This document shows positions 1 to 5,939 of a DNA stretch of 5,939 nt, in pieces. Under the pieces are notes generated by a model, which worked only from the letters and a program-made list of their open reading frames with translations, did not search any database and had not been told where the DNA came from. Each line of letters begins with the position of its first letter. Positions within the stretch are counted from its first letter, which is position 1. The stretch is taken from contig PLMF01000151.1 of the NCBI GenBank assembly GCA_003142355.1, forward strand, positions 20,727 to 26,665, read 5' to 3'. This stretch comes from Bryobacterales bacterium. Its GTDB lineage: Bacteria; Acidobacteriota; Terriglobia; Bryobacterales; Bryobacteraceae. The position numbers and the translations under genes are program-made.

Positions 1-1361
1 GCTCCCAGGCTGTAACGGAGATCTCTCGGCCAGTCAGTCACGCGATCGATCTTGCCCAGGTTCAGGCCGGTCTGGTCGAGACCGAGATCGAAAAGCGGCA
101 CCTCGAAGTTGGTCAACAGGAATTCCTCGAGCGAGCATCCCGGGGGCAAATCCGCGGAGGCGATCGGTTTGGCAATTGCCGGGGCGGAGCCAGCCGCCAG
201 CAAATCGGCCACGTAGTGCAGCGGCTTGGTGAATCCCAACTCGGCGACGCACCGGACGACTAGAGCCAGCATGCGCGGATTATTGCCGGCGTAGACAAAG
301 CGCGCGTCTCGCGGGTAGACCGTGAAATTGCCGGCGAGTTGCGCGAGCACATGCCGTTCGTTGTAGCAAACGTAGTTCCGCACCTCGTTGCTGTCGGCGA
401 AAGTGTCTTCGCGCTGCGGCTCGCCCAAGGTTCGTTCCAGGGCGCCGATGTAGCGGGCCGCGGGACTGTCGGCGAAGTCTACTTCTTCGAAGAGTTCATC
501 CGGCGCACCCCAGGTATCGGCCTGATGATGGGCTATCGGGTCGGTGACGCCGAAGACGTACTGTTGAAGGTCATTCTCCATCTTCCTGCCGACCCAATGT
601 ATGGGCGATGCGACTCGAACGTGATCGCAGTGGTAACCCTTGAGGCGGTGCGCCAGACTTTCGGTGCGGTTGCCGTAATACAGGTACAGGCGTTTGCACA
701 CGTTGGAGTCGTGGTGCCAGCCGTGGATCATGCGTTCCTCGAATCCGTGGATCGCCCACATGGCCTGGCGCGGCGCGAGCTGGAAATCGCCCGGCTGATC
801 GAACCGGTTGGCGGGAAGCGCCAGCGTAATCTCATCCACGTGCAGCGCGGGTCCGAGGCGCCGGCAAGTCTGCAAAATGGCGGCCGGATCGCTGCGGGGA
901 AAAGTTTCCCACAATGGCTCGGGCAGTTCGAATCGGGGCAGAATATACAACCCGTCGGGGAGGTCGCGCACGGCGGCGGTGAGGTCGGCAACTCCCTCGC
1001 GCGGAAGAAAGATCATGTCCGAGTTGGTGAACAGGAGCCAGCGATTTCTTGGATTCGACCGCCGGATGGCGATATTCCTGGATTGCGGATCGAGGGCGGA
1101 GAGGTGACTCTGCTTGACGATGGGGATCTGATGCGGCCGGGCGCGAAACACGCGCAGCCGCGATTTCGCCGCCGGAGTCAGGGTGTCGTAAACCGCCTCG
1201 ATGTAGGTGGGGAGGTCGTCGGGAGTGTTGTAATCGACGAACAGGATCTCGTCATCGGGATCGGAAAGCACCTCGGCGATGCAGTTCAGGCTGATGGCGG
1301 CACGTTTCGGGAGGTTGTAGCCGTGCGCGTCGTTGCGTCCGTAGAGAATTACAGAGATCAT
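1..1361 (-). CDS. Glycosyltransferase family 2-like protein, 3' end cut off by window edge
   Basis: Reading the minus strand from the ATG at 1361 gives an open frame of 453 codons with no stop before base 1, so the C-terminus is missing. The N-terminal half looks like a GT-A nucleotide-sugar-binding domain: a SVILYGRND strand (residues 3-11) leads into HGYN (13-16), EILFVDYN (38-45) resembles the second strand, and FTNSDMIF (111-118) lies where GT2 enzymes carry the metal-binding DxD. A second block, GDFQLAPRQAMW (191-202) followed by GFEER and HHDSN (206-220), resembles the acceptor-side half of the fold. After about residue 325 comes a further region (RFVYAGNNPRML, 354-365) that I do not recognise. 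The start overlaps the upstream stop as ATGA, and an AAGGA sequence lies 12 bases upstream, so translation is probably coupled. It is a relative of the 789-aa neighbour. The substrate is unknown and activity is inferred only from motifs. Confidence 0.8.
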   Translation of the reverse strand, partial: MISVILYGRNDAHGYNLPKRAAISLNCIAEVLSDPDDEILFVDYNTPDDLPTYIEAVYDTLTPAAKSRLRVFRARPHQIPIVKQSHLSALDPQSRNIAIRRSNPRNRWLLFTNSDMIFLPREGVADLTAAVRDLPDGLYILPRFELPEPLWETFPRSDPAAILQTCRRLGPALHVDEITLALPANRFDQPGDFQLAPRQAMWAIHGFEERMIHGWHHDSNVCKRLYLYYGNRTESLAHRLKGYHCDHVRVASPIHWVGRKMENDLQQYVFGVTDPIAHHQADTWGAPDELFEEVDFADSPAARYIGALERTLGEPQREDTFADSNEVRNYVCYNERHVLAQLAGNFTVYPRDARFVYAGNNPRMLALVVRCVAELGFTKPLHYVADLLAAGSAPAIAKPIASADLPPGCSLEEFLLTNFEVPLFDLGLDQTGLNLGKIDRVTDWPRDLRYSLG

Positions 1362-3727
1362 CGCAGCACAGTTTCCTTCAGATCGAACCCCTCGAGCCCC
1401 CAATCTTCGTGGTTGAAGATCATGGGAGCGTTCAGCCGGTACATTTGGGCAGTCCACATCAAGACTTCCTCGTTGTCCACGAAGGAGAGTCCCTTGGCGG
1501 CGATGCGCTCGAACAGCTTGGCTTGTCCCTCGGGTGTCCAGCCGGATCCGGAGCCGTGCTCGATGTGGTAGATGCGCATGGGCTCTTCCAGCATCTCCTC
1601 GGGGGCCCCACCGTGATGCGCGGTGGCGCAGAAGACCGAATCCAGGTTCATCGAGAAGAGGTCGAACTCGGGATAGCCGCGCAGATCGAACCAGTGCTGG
1701 CGGGCCAGGAGGGTGAAATCGCCGCAGGCATTGGTGTGCAGGAAGACCGGGACATTGAAATCGCCCGTCACGGAGCCGGGCCGGACGGCGTTGGGCCGCG
1801 GGGCATCGGTCCAATCGCAGCGGTGCGCGCAAAAGGGGTCAGACGCAATTATTTCCAGAACGTGCGTGCGGCCGGCGGCCAGCGGCAAATCGAGCCGGTG
1901 CACCGCGCGGCCAGCCGCGGTGAAGGCGGCCAGCACCCGGCCGTGGATGTCGCGGATCTCGAATTGGGCGGGGGCCGCGGTTTCCAGGTCCATGAACAGG
2001 GGTCCGGCCCCTTGCTCGGATGCAGTCACAACCAGTTCGGCGGGACCATTTGCCGTCATGGCGCTGGTGGCCGCATCCCAACGCCACCCGGCTCCCCACG
2101 GCTGCGAGAGCGAAGGGCCGGAGGCGCGGCCGGCATCCGCCCAGCCGCACCAAAACACCTTGACTTGCGCCGGCTCGGCGGAGCGCAGCTCCAGACGGAA
2201 AACCTGGGTGTGGCCTGGGGTGCGGGGCACGGAAAACCGAACGAACTTGAGCGCCGCCAGAGACTGTTGCGCCACGGTCCGGCCCGAGGAATCGACGAGC
2301 AGCAGATCGAGCGGGCGGGCCGGTTCCGCGGAGGGCTCGACTTGCAGCCCAAGCTCGCTCGAGCCGGGCGCCGATGGCGACACGATCACTTCGGCGCCGC
2401 TCGAGGCGAGGCGGAACATCTCCCCGCGGTAATCGTCCAGAGGCCGCCAGCCGGTGCCCGGGAGCAGGCCGGATTCCTTGGGGAAAATATCGGCTCCAGG
2501 GAGCGTAGTGGCTTGAAAGGACCGTCGCCGGGCGAGGTAGGGTAACGCGTGGCGGACCCAACCAACCACGCCGTCGAATTCGATGTACTGCTTCAGAATG
2601 CGCCGCAAGCGCGGTGCAACCGGGACGGTGAAGGTGACCAGGCGCCCGCCCTTGGCCAGCCGGTCGACGACATGTTGCAGCGCGAGCCAGGCCCCCATGA
2701 CCCGATTCGTCCGGCGTATGGGCCGCAGGCTCGCCCGAGTGGCGCCCCGTCCTTTTCGAAGCCGCTCCCATTCCAATCGAAAGACCCGGAAGTCCAACAC
2801 GCGCGGGTCCCGACTGGTGGGCATGCCGCCGCCGTGCACACGGAACAACAGGCGCGCGGGCAGCGGCGCGGCAAGCGGCAAGCGGAGACGGCTCCGGCGA
2901 GCGACCGTCACGCGCGTTAAAGCTTGATGTCCGTCTCCAACCACTTCGAGATCGAGCGGTTCGCCGCCCGTCCCCGGCCCGGGTTCGAGATCGACCAACA
3001 AGGCGGATACCGGCTCCGGCACGTTTTCGAGCAGGAGTTCGGCGCGCTGGCCGGCCCAGCGAAAAGGATCCTGCTTGGTGTAGCGTTCCACCGGAAGCCA
3101 GCCCTTACCAAACAGAATTCCGGAATCGATGGAGGCGATATCGCCGGGCCCGGGCAAGGGACGCCCGTCGGGCGAGACGCTGAACGTGCCCTCGCGGGTA
3201 TTGATGCGGATCAGGTGGGTGCGGCAGTAGGCCAATTGTTCTTCCACGGGAGCGTCCACCGGGACCTGGCTCATGGCGTCGTGACGATCGATGCGGTACA
3301 TGCGTCCGGGCTGGAGCCGCTGTTCCGCGAAGAAAGCAGCCAGCTCGCTGGAGAACAGAATATCGATGTTGGTGGCCAGCACGAAGCGGCCGCGAGCCCT
3401 GCGAATGCCGGCGTTCTTGGCGATCATCTGGTACAGCGCCAGCGCTTCGGCGTGCTCGTAGCGGCGGTGCAGCTCCGGCGGAACTTCGATGAACCGGATT
3501 TCGCACGGGCCGCAGTCCCGCGGCCAATCGAGCGCCTCACGGAGACGCGGGCGGTCGGGGGGCGGATTCCACTCCACGACGATCAGCTCAGACGGAATCT
3601 GGTAGCGTCTGGCCTGGCCGATCCAGCCACTTACGAAAGCCTGCATGCGGCTCAGAAGGTTGCCGCCGTGGTCGTCGTTGCGGGCCGTGACGACTACCGA
3701 AAGGTACGGTTCACCGGTGCTGGACAT
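1358..3727 (-). CDS. Large glycosyltransferase 2-like protein with inserted beta-rich repeats
   Basis: This encodes a 789-residue protein. I chose the ATG at 3727 because it overlaps the upstream stop as TAATG; a TTG eight codons earlier (3751) is a weaker alternative. Residues 10-23 (SVVVTARNDDHGGN) and 50-56 (VVEWNPP) form the start of a GT-A-like fold. NAGIRRARGRF (105-115) and ATNIDILFS (118-126) match the GT2 region before and at the metal site, with NID in place of a canonical DxD. The matching C-terminal half is far downstream: GDFTLLARQHW (669-679), NLDSVFC (694-700) and IYHIEHGSGSGW (719-730). Between them are three beta-rich segments starting at G-W pairs (W210, W427, W548) and a basic helical linker (about 320-411). 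There is no signal peptide or clear membrane segment, so it is probably cytoplasmic. The likely role is sugar transfer in glycan assembly; donor, acceptor and the role of the beta modules are unknown. Confidence 0.8.
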   Translation of the reverse strand: MSSTGEPYLSVVVTARNDDHGGNLLSRMQAFVSGWIGQARRYQIPSELIVVEWNPPPDRPRLREALDWPRDCGPCEIRFIEVPPELHRRYEHAEALALYQMIAKNAGIRRARGRFVLATNIDILFSSELAAFFAEQRLQPGRMYRIDRHDAMSQVPVDAPVEEQLAYCRTHLIRINTREGTFSVSPDGRPLPGPGDIASIDSGILFGKGWLPVERYTKQDPFRWAGQRAELLLENVPEPVSALLVDLEPGPGTGGEPLDLEVVGDGHQALTRVTVARRSRLRLPLAAPLPARLLFRVHGGGMPTSRDPRVLDFRVFRLEWERLRKGRGATRASLRPIRRTNRVMGAWLALQHVVDRLAKGGRLVTFTVPVAPRLRRILKQYIEFDGVVGWVRHALPYLARRRSFQATTLPGADIFPKESGLLPGTGWRPLDDYRGEMFRLASSGAEVIVSPSAPGSSELGLQVEPSAEPARPLDLLLVDSSGRTVAQQSLAALKFVRFSVPRTPGHTQVFRLELRSAEPAQVKVFWCGWADAGRASGPSLSQPWGAGWRWDAATSAMTANGPAELVVTASEQGAGPLFMDLETAAPAQFEIRDIHGRVLAAFTAAGRAVHRLDLPLAAGRTHVLEIIASDPFCAHRCDWTDAPRPNAVRPGSVTGDFNVPVFLHTNACGDFTLLARQHWFDLRGYPEFDLFSMNLDSVFCATAHHGGAPEEMLEEPMRIYHIEHGSGSGWTPEGQAKLFERIAAKGLSFVDNEEVLMWTAQMYRLNAPMIFNHEDWGLEGFDLKETVLR
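1374..1378 (-). promoter_or_regulatory. Shine-Dalgarno-like AAGGA for the downstream glycosyltransferase
   Basis: The minus strand reads AAGGA here, 12 bases before the ATG at 1361 and inside the last codons of the preceding gene. The spacing is somewhat long for an optimal site. Together with the ATGA overlap it supports 1361 as the start, by reinitiation or coupled translation. Confidence 0.45.
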
Positions 3728-4572
3728 TATCTCAGTTTGGCTGTCAGGCAAAGGTGCCAGCCAAAGGCGCGTTCGAGAGCGCGGAAAACAGTTTTGGGCA
3801 TCCAGCGGAAATACCAGACCACTTTGTAGCGGTATTGTACGTATTCCGCGATCGCGTATGGGAAAATGTGATCCACCATGACGTCCGTGACACGAAAGCC
3901 ATGGTTCTCAAACCACCGGCGGCCTTCGGCGCGCGAACAACTATAGGTTACCGGACAACCCGTTTGCGCTTCCGAGTACTCCGCAACCAGCCGGTCCAGC
4001 TTCCAGAACTGCCCCTTCCCGTAGGCGAGCAGAATCCAGAATACCTTCCAGGACCAGCGATTATAGACCATGATCTTGACGGTGCTCGCCGGGGTGACGT
4101 ACTTACGGATCTCATCGAGCACGCGGTTGGGATCCGGGGTATGGTGAATCACGCCGAATGAGTAGACCAGGTCATAAGGCTCCACGGGGACGGTTTCGCT
4201 GAGCGTTTCGGCGTCCGCCTGAATGAACCGAATCTGGTGTTCCAACCCGAAGACTTTAGCGCGCTGGCGAGCGACTTCGAGCGATTGTTCCGTCAGATCG
4301 ACGGCCGTGACCTGCGCTCCGGCCCGCGCGAAATTGATGGTGTCGGTTCCGATACCACACCCGATCTCCAGCACCCTCTTTCCGTTCCAGCGATCGAATT
4401 CGGCAAATCGCGGGATGTGCGGCTCCACGAAGTACTTGCGCGCCTCCACCTCGTCGTAGTATTCGCGAGTTCCGACCGGCTTGGTGGAATGGCGGATATT
4501 GCACGGGCGCGAATTCCAGTATGCGCGGACTGCGGCGATGGGCGTGTCTTCAAAAGACGCGGGCATAGTCAT
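3727..4572 (-). CDS. SAM-dependent class I methyltransferase
   Basis: This 281-residue protein has the landmarks of a Rossmann-fold methyltransferase (Methyltransf_11/25 type). Motif I is VLEIGCGIGTD (67-77). An acidic residue after strand 2, D92 in VTAVDLT, would bind the ribose of SAM. DAETL (120-124) is the adenine-side motif, and YDLVYSFGVIHHTPDP (133-148) is the motif IV/post-motif region. The N-terminal YWNSRPCNIRHS (18-29) and the Trp/Tyr-rich C-terminal part are familiar from methyltransferases I recall in sugar and polysaccharide clusters. The start is ATG 4572, with ATG 4566 two codons later equally possible. No clear Shine-Dalgarno sequence precedes it. The frame stays open upstream to 4869, but that stretch translates the intergenic repeats and is not expected to be protein. 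It is the first gene of the operon, with its stop overlapping the next start as TAATG. It probably methylates a sugar or glycan intermediate; the substrate is inferred from context only. Confidence 0.93.
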   Translation of the reverse strand: MTMPASFEDTPIAAVRAYWNSRPCNIRHSTKPVGTREYYDEVEARKYFVEPHIPRFAEFDRWNGKRVLEIGCGIGTDTINFARAGAQVTAVDLTEQSLEVARQRAKVFGLEHQIRFIQADAETLSETVPVEPYDLVYSFGVIHHTPDPNRVLDEIRKYVTPASTVKIMVYNRWSWKVFWILLAYGKGQFWKLDRLVAEYSEAQTGCPVTYSCSRAEGRRWFENHGFRVTDVMVDHIFPYAIAEYVQYRYKVVWYFRWMPKTVFRALERAFGWHLCLTAKLR

Positions 4573-4605
4573 GGTTGAGTTTTGGGGTTGGACGCCAAGT
4601 TTACA

Positions 4606-4611
4606 ATTATA
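4606..4611 (-). promoter_or_regulatory. Candidate -10 box (TATAAT) for the methyltransferase operon
   Basis: The minus strand carries a perfect TATAAT in an AT-rich patch, 33 bases upstream of the ATG at 4572. Transcription would start near 4599 and leave a leader of about 27 bases, which contains no good Shine-Dalgarno sequence. No convincing -35 hexamer lies 16-18 bases further upstream, so the call rests on the -10 box and its position. Confidence 0.45.
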
Positions 4612-4664
4612 TCTATTTGCGCCGGACAAATGAGTCCTATCCCATGCAAGGGGCGGGGCAACAA

Positions 4665-4968
4665 GGAAATGACGGAACGAACCCATTTTCGAGTTAATTC
4701 CAATTGAATCAAGAGACTGGCGCACGACGAGCGGGGTGCGGGCGCGATGAGCACGGGTCTGGACCGGCCGGCGGGCGGGGCCGGACTGCGGCGGCAACGG
4801 GAAATGACGGAACGAAGCCAATCCGGGGTTGGCCGCCTGTAGCCAGGGGTCGCGGAGGAACAAAGCCAATCCGGTTGGCGGCCAGGGTTGAAACAGGGTC
4901 TGCTGGCGGAGCGAATCGGCGCCGGAGGAACAAAGCCAATGGGGCGAGAGTGGCGGAACGAAGCCAAT
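4665..4968 (-). repeat. Cluster of five degenerate short repeats (minus-strand core ATTGGCTTYGTTCC)
   Basis: Five copies of a core that reads GGAACRAAGCCAAT on the plus strand lie at 4674-4687 (degenerate, ending CCCATT), 4809-4822, 4857-4870, 4927-4940 and 4955-4968. The first two extend leftward into a shared GGAAATGAC, making 23 positions (4665-4687 and 4800-4822) with only two mismatches. Copies three and four share 18 identical bases (4853-4870 and 4923-4940). Copies two and three also resemble each other to the right (CCGG then TTGG). Start-to-start spacings are 135, 48, 70 and 28 bases, so this is not a regular tandem or CRISPR array. All copies face the same way. The function is unknown. 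I recall similar short repeats dispersed between genes in Solibacter-like Acidobacteriota, but could not verify this. Confidence 0.85.
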
Positions 4969-5054
4969 CGGAGATCCGAAAGGGTATGCCAGCGGGTATC
5001 TTTCACCACCTCCAGTGTAGCGCGGGGCGGGTGGGGATTTAGACTAAGCTATTG

Positions 5055-5084
5055 ATTCTATTCTAGAAAGTGGTTGTGACTCAA
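5055..5084 (-). promoter_or_regulatory. Possible upstream sigma-70-type promoter facing the methyltransferase operon
   Basis: On the minus strand, TTGAGT (5079-5084) and TAGAAT (5055-5060) are separated by 18 bases, a fair match to the housekeeping consensus. A transcript from here would run through the whole repeat cluster and give the methyltransferase a leader of about 475 bases. A second TAGAAT overlaps at 5060-5065 but would be too close to the -35 box. This is weak evidence from hexamer matching alone. Confidence 0.3.
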
Positions 5085-5130
5085 AAAGGTTTGCTCGGTT
5101 TCGCGGCGCATGCGGCCGAGGAGCGGCATG

Positions 5131-5170
5131 GGGTGCGCCGGTCACAGGGTCGATATAGAACCGGGTGCGC
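5131..5170 (+). repeat. Direct repeat GGGTGCGC, two copies 32 bases apart
   Basis: GGGTGCGC occurs at 5131-5138 and 5163-5170. The spacing is close to three helical turns, so both copies would lie on the same DNA face, about 60 and 90 bases before the amidohydrolase start. This could be a pair of regulator sites, but an 8-base match in GC-rich DNA may also be chance. Confidence 0.3.
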
Positions 5171-5210
5171 TGACTTCTTCAAGGGCAAGCTAAAACATGC
5201 CCCACCGCGA

Positions 5211-5216
5211 TATACT
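5211..5216 (+). promoter_or_regulatory. Candidate -10 box (TATACT) for the amidohydrolase
   Basis: TATACT matches the -10 consensus at five of six positions and ends seven bases before the ATG at 5224. Transcription would therefore begin at or next to the start codon, implying a leaderless mRNA. This fits the absence of a Shine-Dalgarno sequence before the gene. The -35 region (about 5188-5193) is not recognisable, so confidence is limited. Confidence 0.4.
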
Positions 5217-5223
5217 TTCTCCG

Positions 5224-5939
5224 ATGTCTATGCGGATCGCTAGAACCTTTGCTTTTGCTTTTCTGCCCGCTGTGCTGGCGGGCCAGACCGTTGTGTTGAG
5301 GACCACCAACCTGATCGACGGCAAGGGCCATGTCCTCAGGAACAAAGACATCGTGATCGCCGGCGGCCGCATCAGCGCGGTCCGCGATGGCGCCAAGGGA
5401 CCGGCCGCGTACGATCTGAGCGGGCTCACCGTGATGCCGGGCTGGATCGACACGCACACGCACCTGGGGTGGTTCTTCAATAAGGAGAACCGGCTCGACC
5501 AGGGCGGACGAGGCAGCAGGACGACCCCGCAGGAAACCGCGCTGTACACCGAGGCCAACGCGTATGCGACCTTGATGGGCGGCTTCACCACCGAACAGTG
5601 CCTGGGCTCCGCGGTGGAAGGCCCGGTGCGCGACATGATCGACGCGGGCGCCATTCCGGGGCCGCGCATTTTGACCTCGCTGCGCTCCATCACCGAGACC
5701 ACCGGGACCCCGGAGCAGATTCGGGAATATGCCCGCAAGATGAAGGCGGATGGCGCCGACGTCATCAAGCTGTTTGCGACGGCGAGCATCCGCGACGGCG
5801 GCGCCCAGACCATGACCAACGAGCAGATTCAGGCGGCCTGCGGCGAGGCCACGGCTTTGGGGCTTCGCAGCGTGGTCCATGCGCACGCGATCGGCGGGGC
5901 GCGCGCCTCCATCCTGGCCGGATGCACCTCCATCGAGCA
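5224..5939 (+). CDS. Exported metal-dependent amidohydrolase, 3' end cut off by window edge
   Basis: The frame is open from ATG 5224 to the right edge (238 complete codons); ATG 5230 is an alternative start. The N-terminus has a short basic stretch then a hydrophobic run (FAFAFLPAVLA, 9-19), a probable Sec signal peptide with cleavage near A19. The small beta domain typical of the superfamily follows (TNLIDGKG, 28-35; DIVIAGGRI, 42-50). Then come GLTVMPGWIDTHTHLG (67-82) with the HxH metal ligands H78 and H80, and GADVIKLFAT (177-186), in which K182 is the candidate carboxylated bridging lysine. VVHAHA (217-222) supplies further metal-ligand histidine candidates, and CTSIE runs to the edge, where the next codon begins CA, consistent with the expected His. 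This places it in the imidazolonepropionase-like amidohydrolase group (COG1228 type). Members hydrolyse C-N bonds in varied compounds, some of them dipeptides; the substrate here is unknown. It diverges from the glycosyltransferase operon, so a shared role is not implied. Confidence 0.93.
   Translation, partial: MSMRIARTFAFAFLPAVLAGQTVVLRTTNLIDGKGHVLRNKDIVIAGGRISAVRDGAKGPAAYDLSGLTVMPGWIDTHTHLGWFFNKENRLDQGGRGSRTTPQETALYTEANAYATLMGGFTTEQCLGSAVEGPVRDMIDAGAIPGPRILTSLRSITETTGTPEQIREYARKMKADGADVIKLFATASIRDGGAQTMTNEQIQAACGEATALGLRSVVHAHAIGGARASILAGCTSIE

Larger units (their letters stand above)
4573..5223. other. Divergent intergenic region
   Basis: This 651-base non-coding stretch separates the leftward methyltransferase operon from the rightward amidohydrolase gene. 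It has AT-rich patches at about 4601-4620 and 5041-5068, each holding promoter-like hexamers. A GC-rich middle section carries the short degenerate repeats, and the right part has a direct repeat. Open frames here do not resemble any protein family and mostly translate the repeat, so I call no gene. No tRNA or riboswitch fold is apparent by eye. Confidence 0.8.

Noticed and set aside
339..1571. 410-codon plus-strand open frame
   Set aside because: It lies antisense to the two overlapping glycosyltransferase genes, crosses their junction, and its translation shows no recognisable domain. The opposite-strand frame has clear GT motifs and operon-type overlaps. Long antisense frames are expected in GC-rich coding DNA.
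1409..2545. 378-codon plus-strand open frame
   Set aside because: It is antisense to the beta-repeat region of the large glycosyltransferase-like gene. The translation is Gly/Arg/Gln-rich with no family features, and no ribosome site or promoter was seen.
2924..3829. 301-codon plus-strand open frame
   Set aside because: It is antisense to the N-terminal part of the large glycosyltransferase-like gene and the methyltransferase end. It shows no domain, and the minus-strand frame is strongly supported.
4665..4968. CRISPR array
   Set aside because: The cores are about 14 bases and degenerate, spacings range from 28 to 135 bases, and no cas gene is present.
4569..5042. Small open frames in the intergenic region on both strands
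   Set aside because: They differ in frame, translate the short repeats into Arg/Pro-rich low-complexity peptides, and have no supporting start signals.
5103..5120. GC-rich imperfect inverted repeat around GCATGC as a terminator
   Set aside because: The arms are only four or five bases, no T-run follows, and the region lies between divergent genes where no transcript needs to end.
5179..5886. 235-codon and 209-codon minus-strand open frames opposite the amidohydrolase
   Set aside because: The plus-strand frame carries the complete set of amidohydrolase motifs. The antisense translations have no recognisable features.

Overview
This is a GC-rich bacterial window with two transcription units that diverge from a 651-base intergenic region (4573-5223). 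I infer an Acidobacteriota genome, most likely Solibacter/Bryobacter-like. The grounds are the gene types and a degenerate intergenic repeat, read on the minus strand as ATTGGCTT(C/T)GTTCC, which I recall as scattered through such genomes. I could not check this by search, so the taxonomic call is tentative.

The minus-strand unit runs leftward from about 4600 to beyond base 1 and is a tightly packed three-gene operon. It begins with a SAM-dependent class I methyltransferase (4572-3727). This joins through a TAATG stop/start overlap to a large glycosyltransferase-like protein (3727-1358, 789 aa). That gene joins through an ATGA overlap to a second glycosyltransferase-like protein (1361 to beyond the left edge, at least 453 aa). 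The two glycosyltransferase-like proteins are diverged relatives. They share an N-terminal RND-x-HG-x-N motif, an N-(I/S)-D motif where a DxD is expected, and a GDF...R-Q-x-x-W block. In the larger protein the two halves of this fold are separated by roughly 450 residues containing three beta-rich repeats, each opening with a G-W pair. Together the operon looks like part of a surface-glycan or other glycoconjugate assembly and modification cluster. Acceptor and sugar cannot be read from the sequence.

The plus-strand unit starts at 5224 and runs off the right edge. It encodes an exported metal-dependent amidohydrolase (imidazolonepropionase-like branch), with an HxH motif, a candidate carboxylated lysine and further metal-ligand histidines. 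A TATACT box sits so close to the ATG that the mRNA may be leaderless.

The intergenic region holds five irregularly spaced copies of the short repeat, a good TATAAT box for the methyltransferase operon, a weaker upstream promoter candidate facing the same way, and an 8-base direct repeat ahead of the amidohydrolase. I see no RNA genes, CRISPR array, insertion sequence or convincing terminator. The long open frames antisense to the glycosyltransferase genes are best explained as shadows of GC-rich coding sequence.
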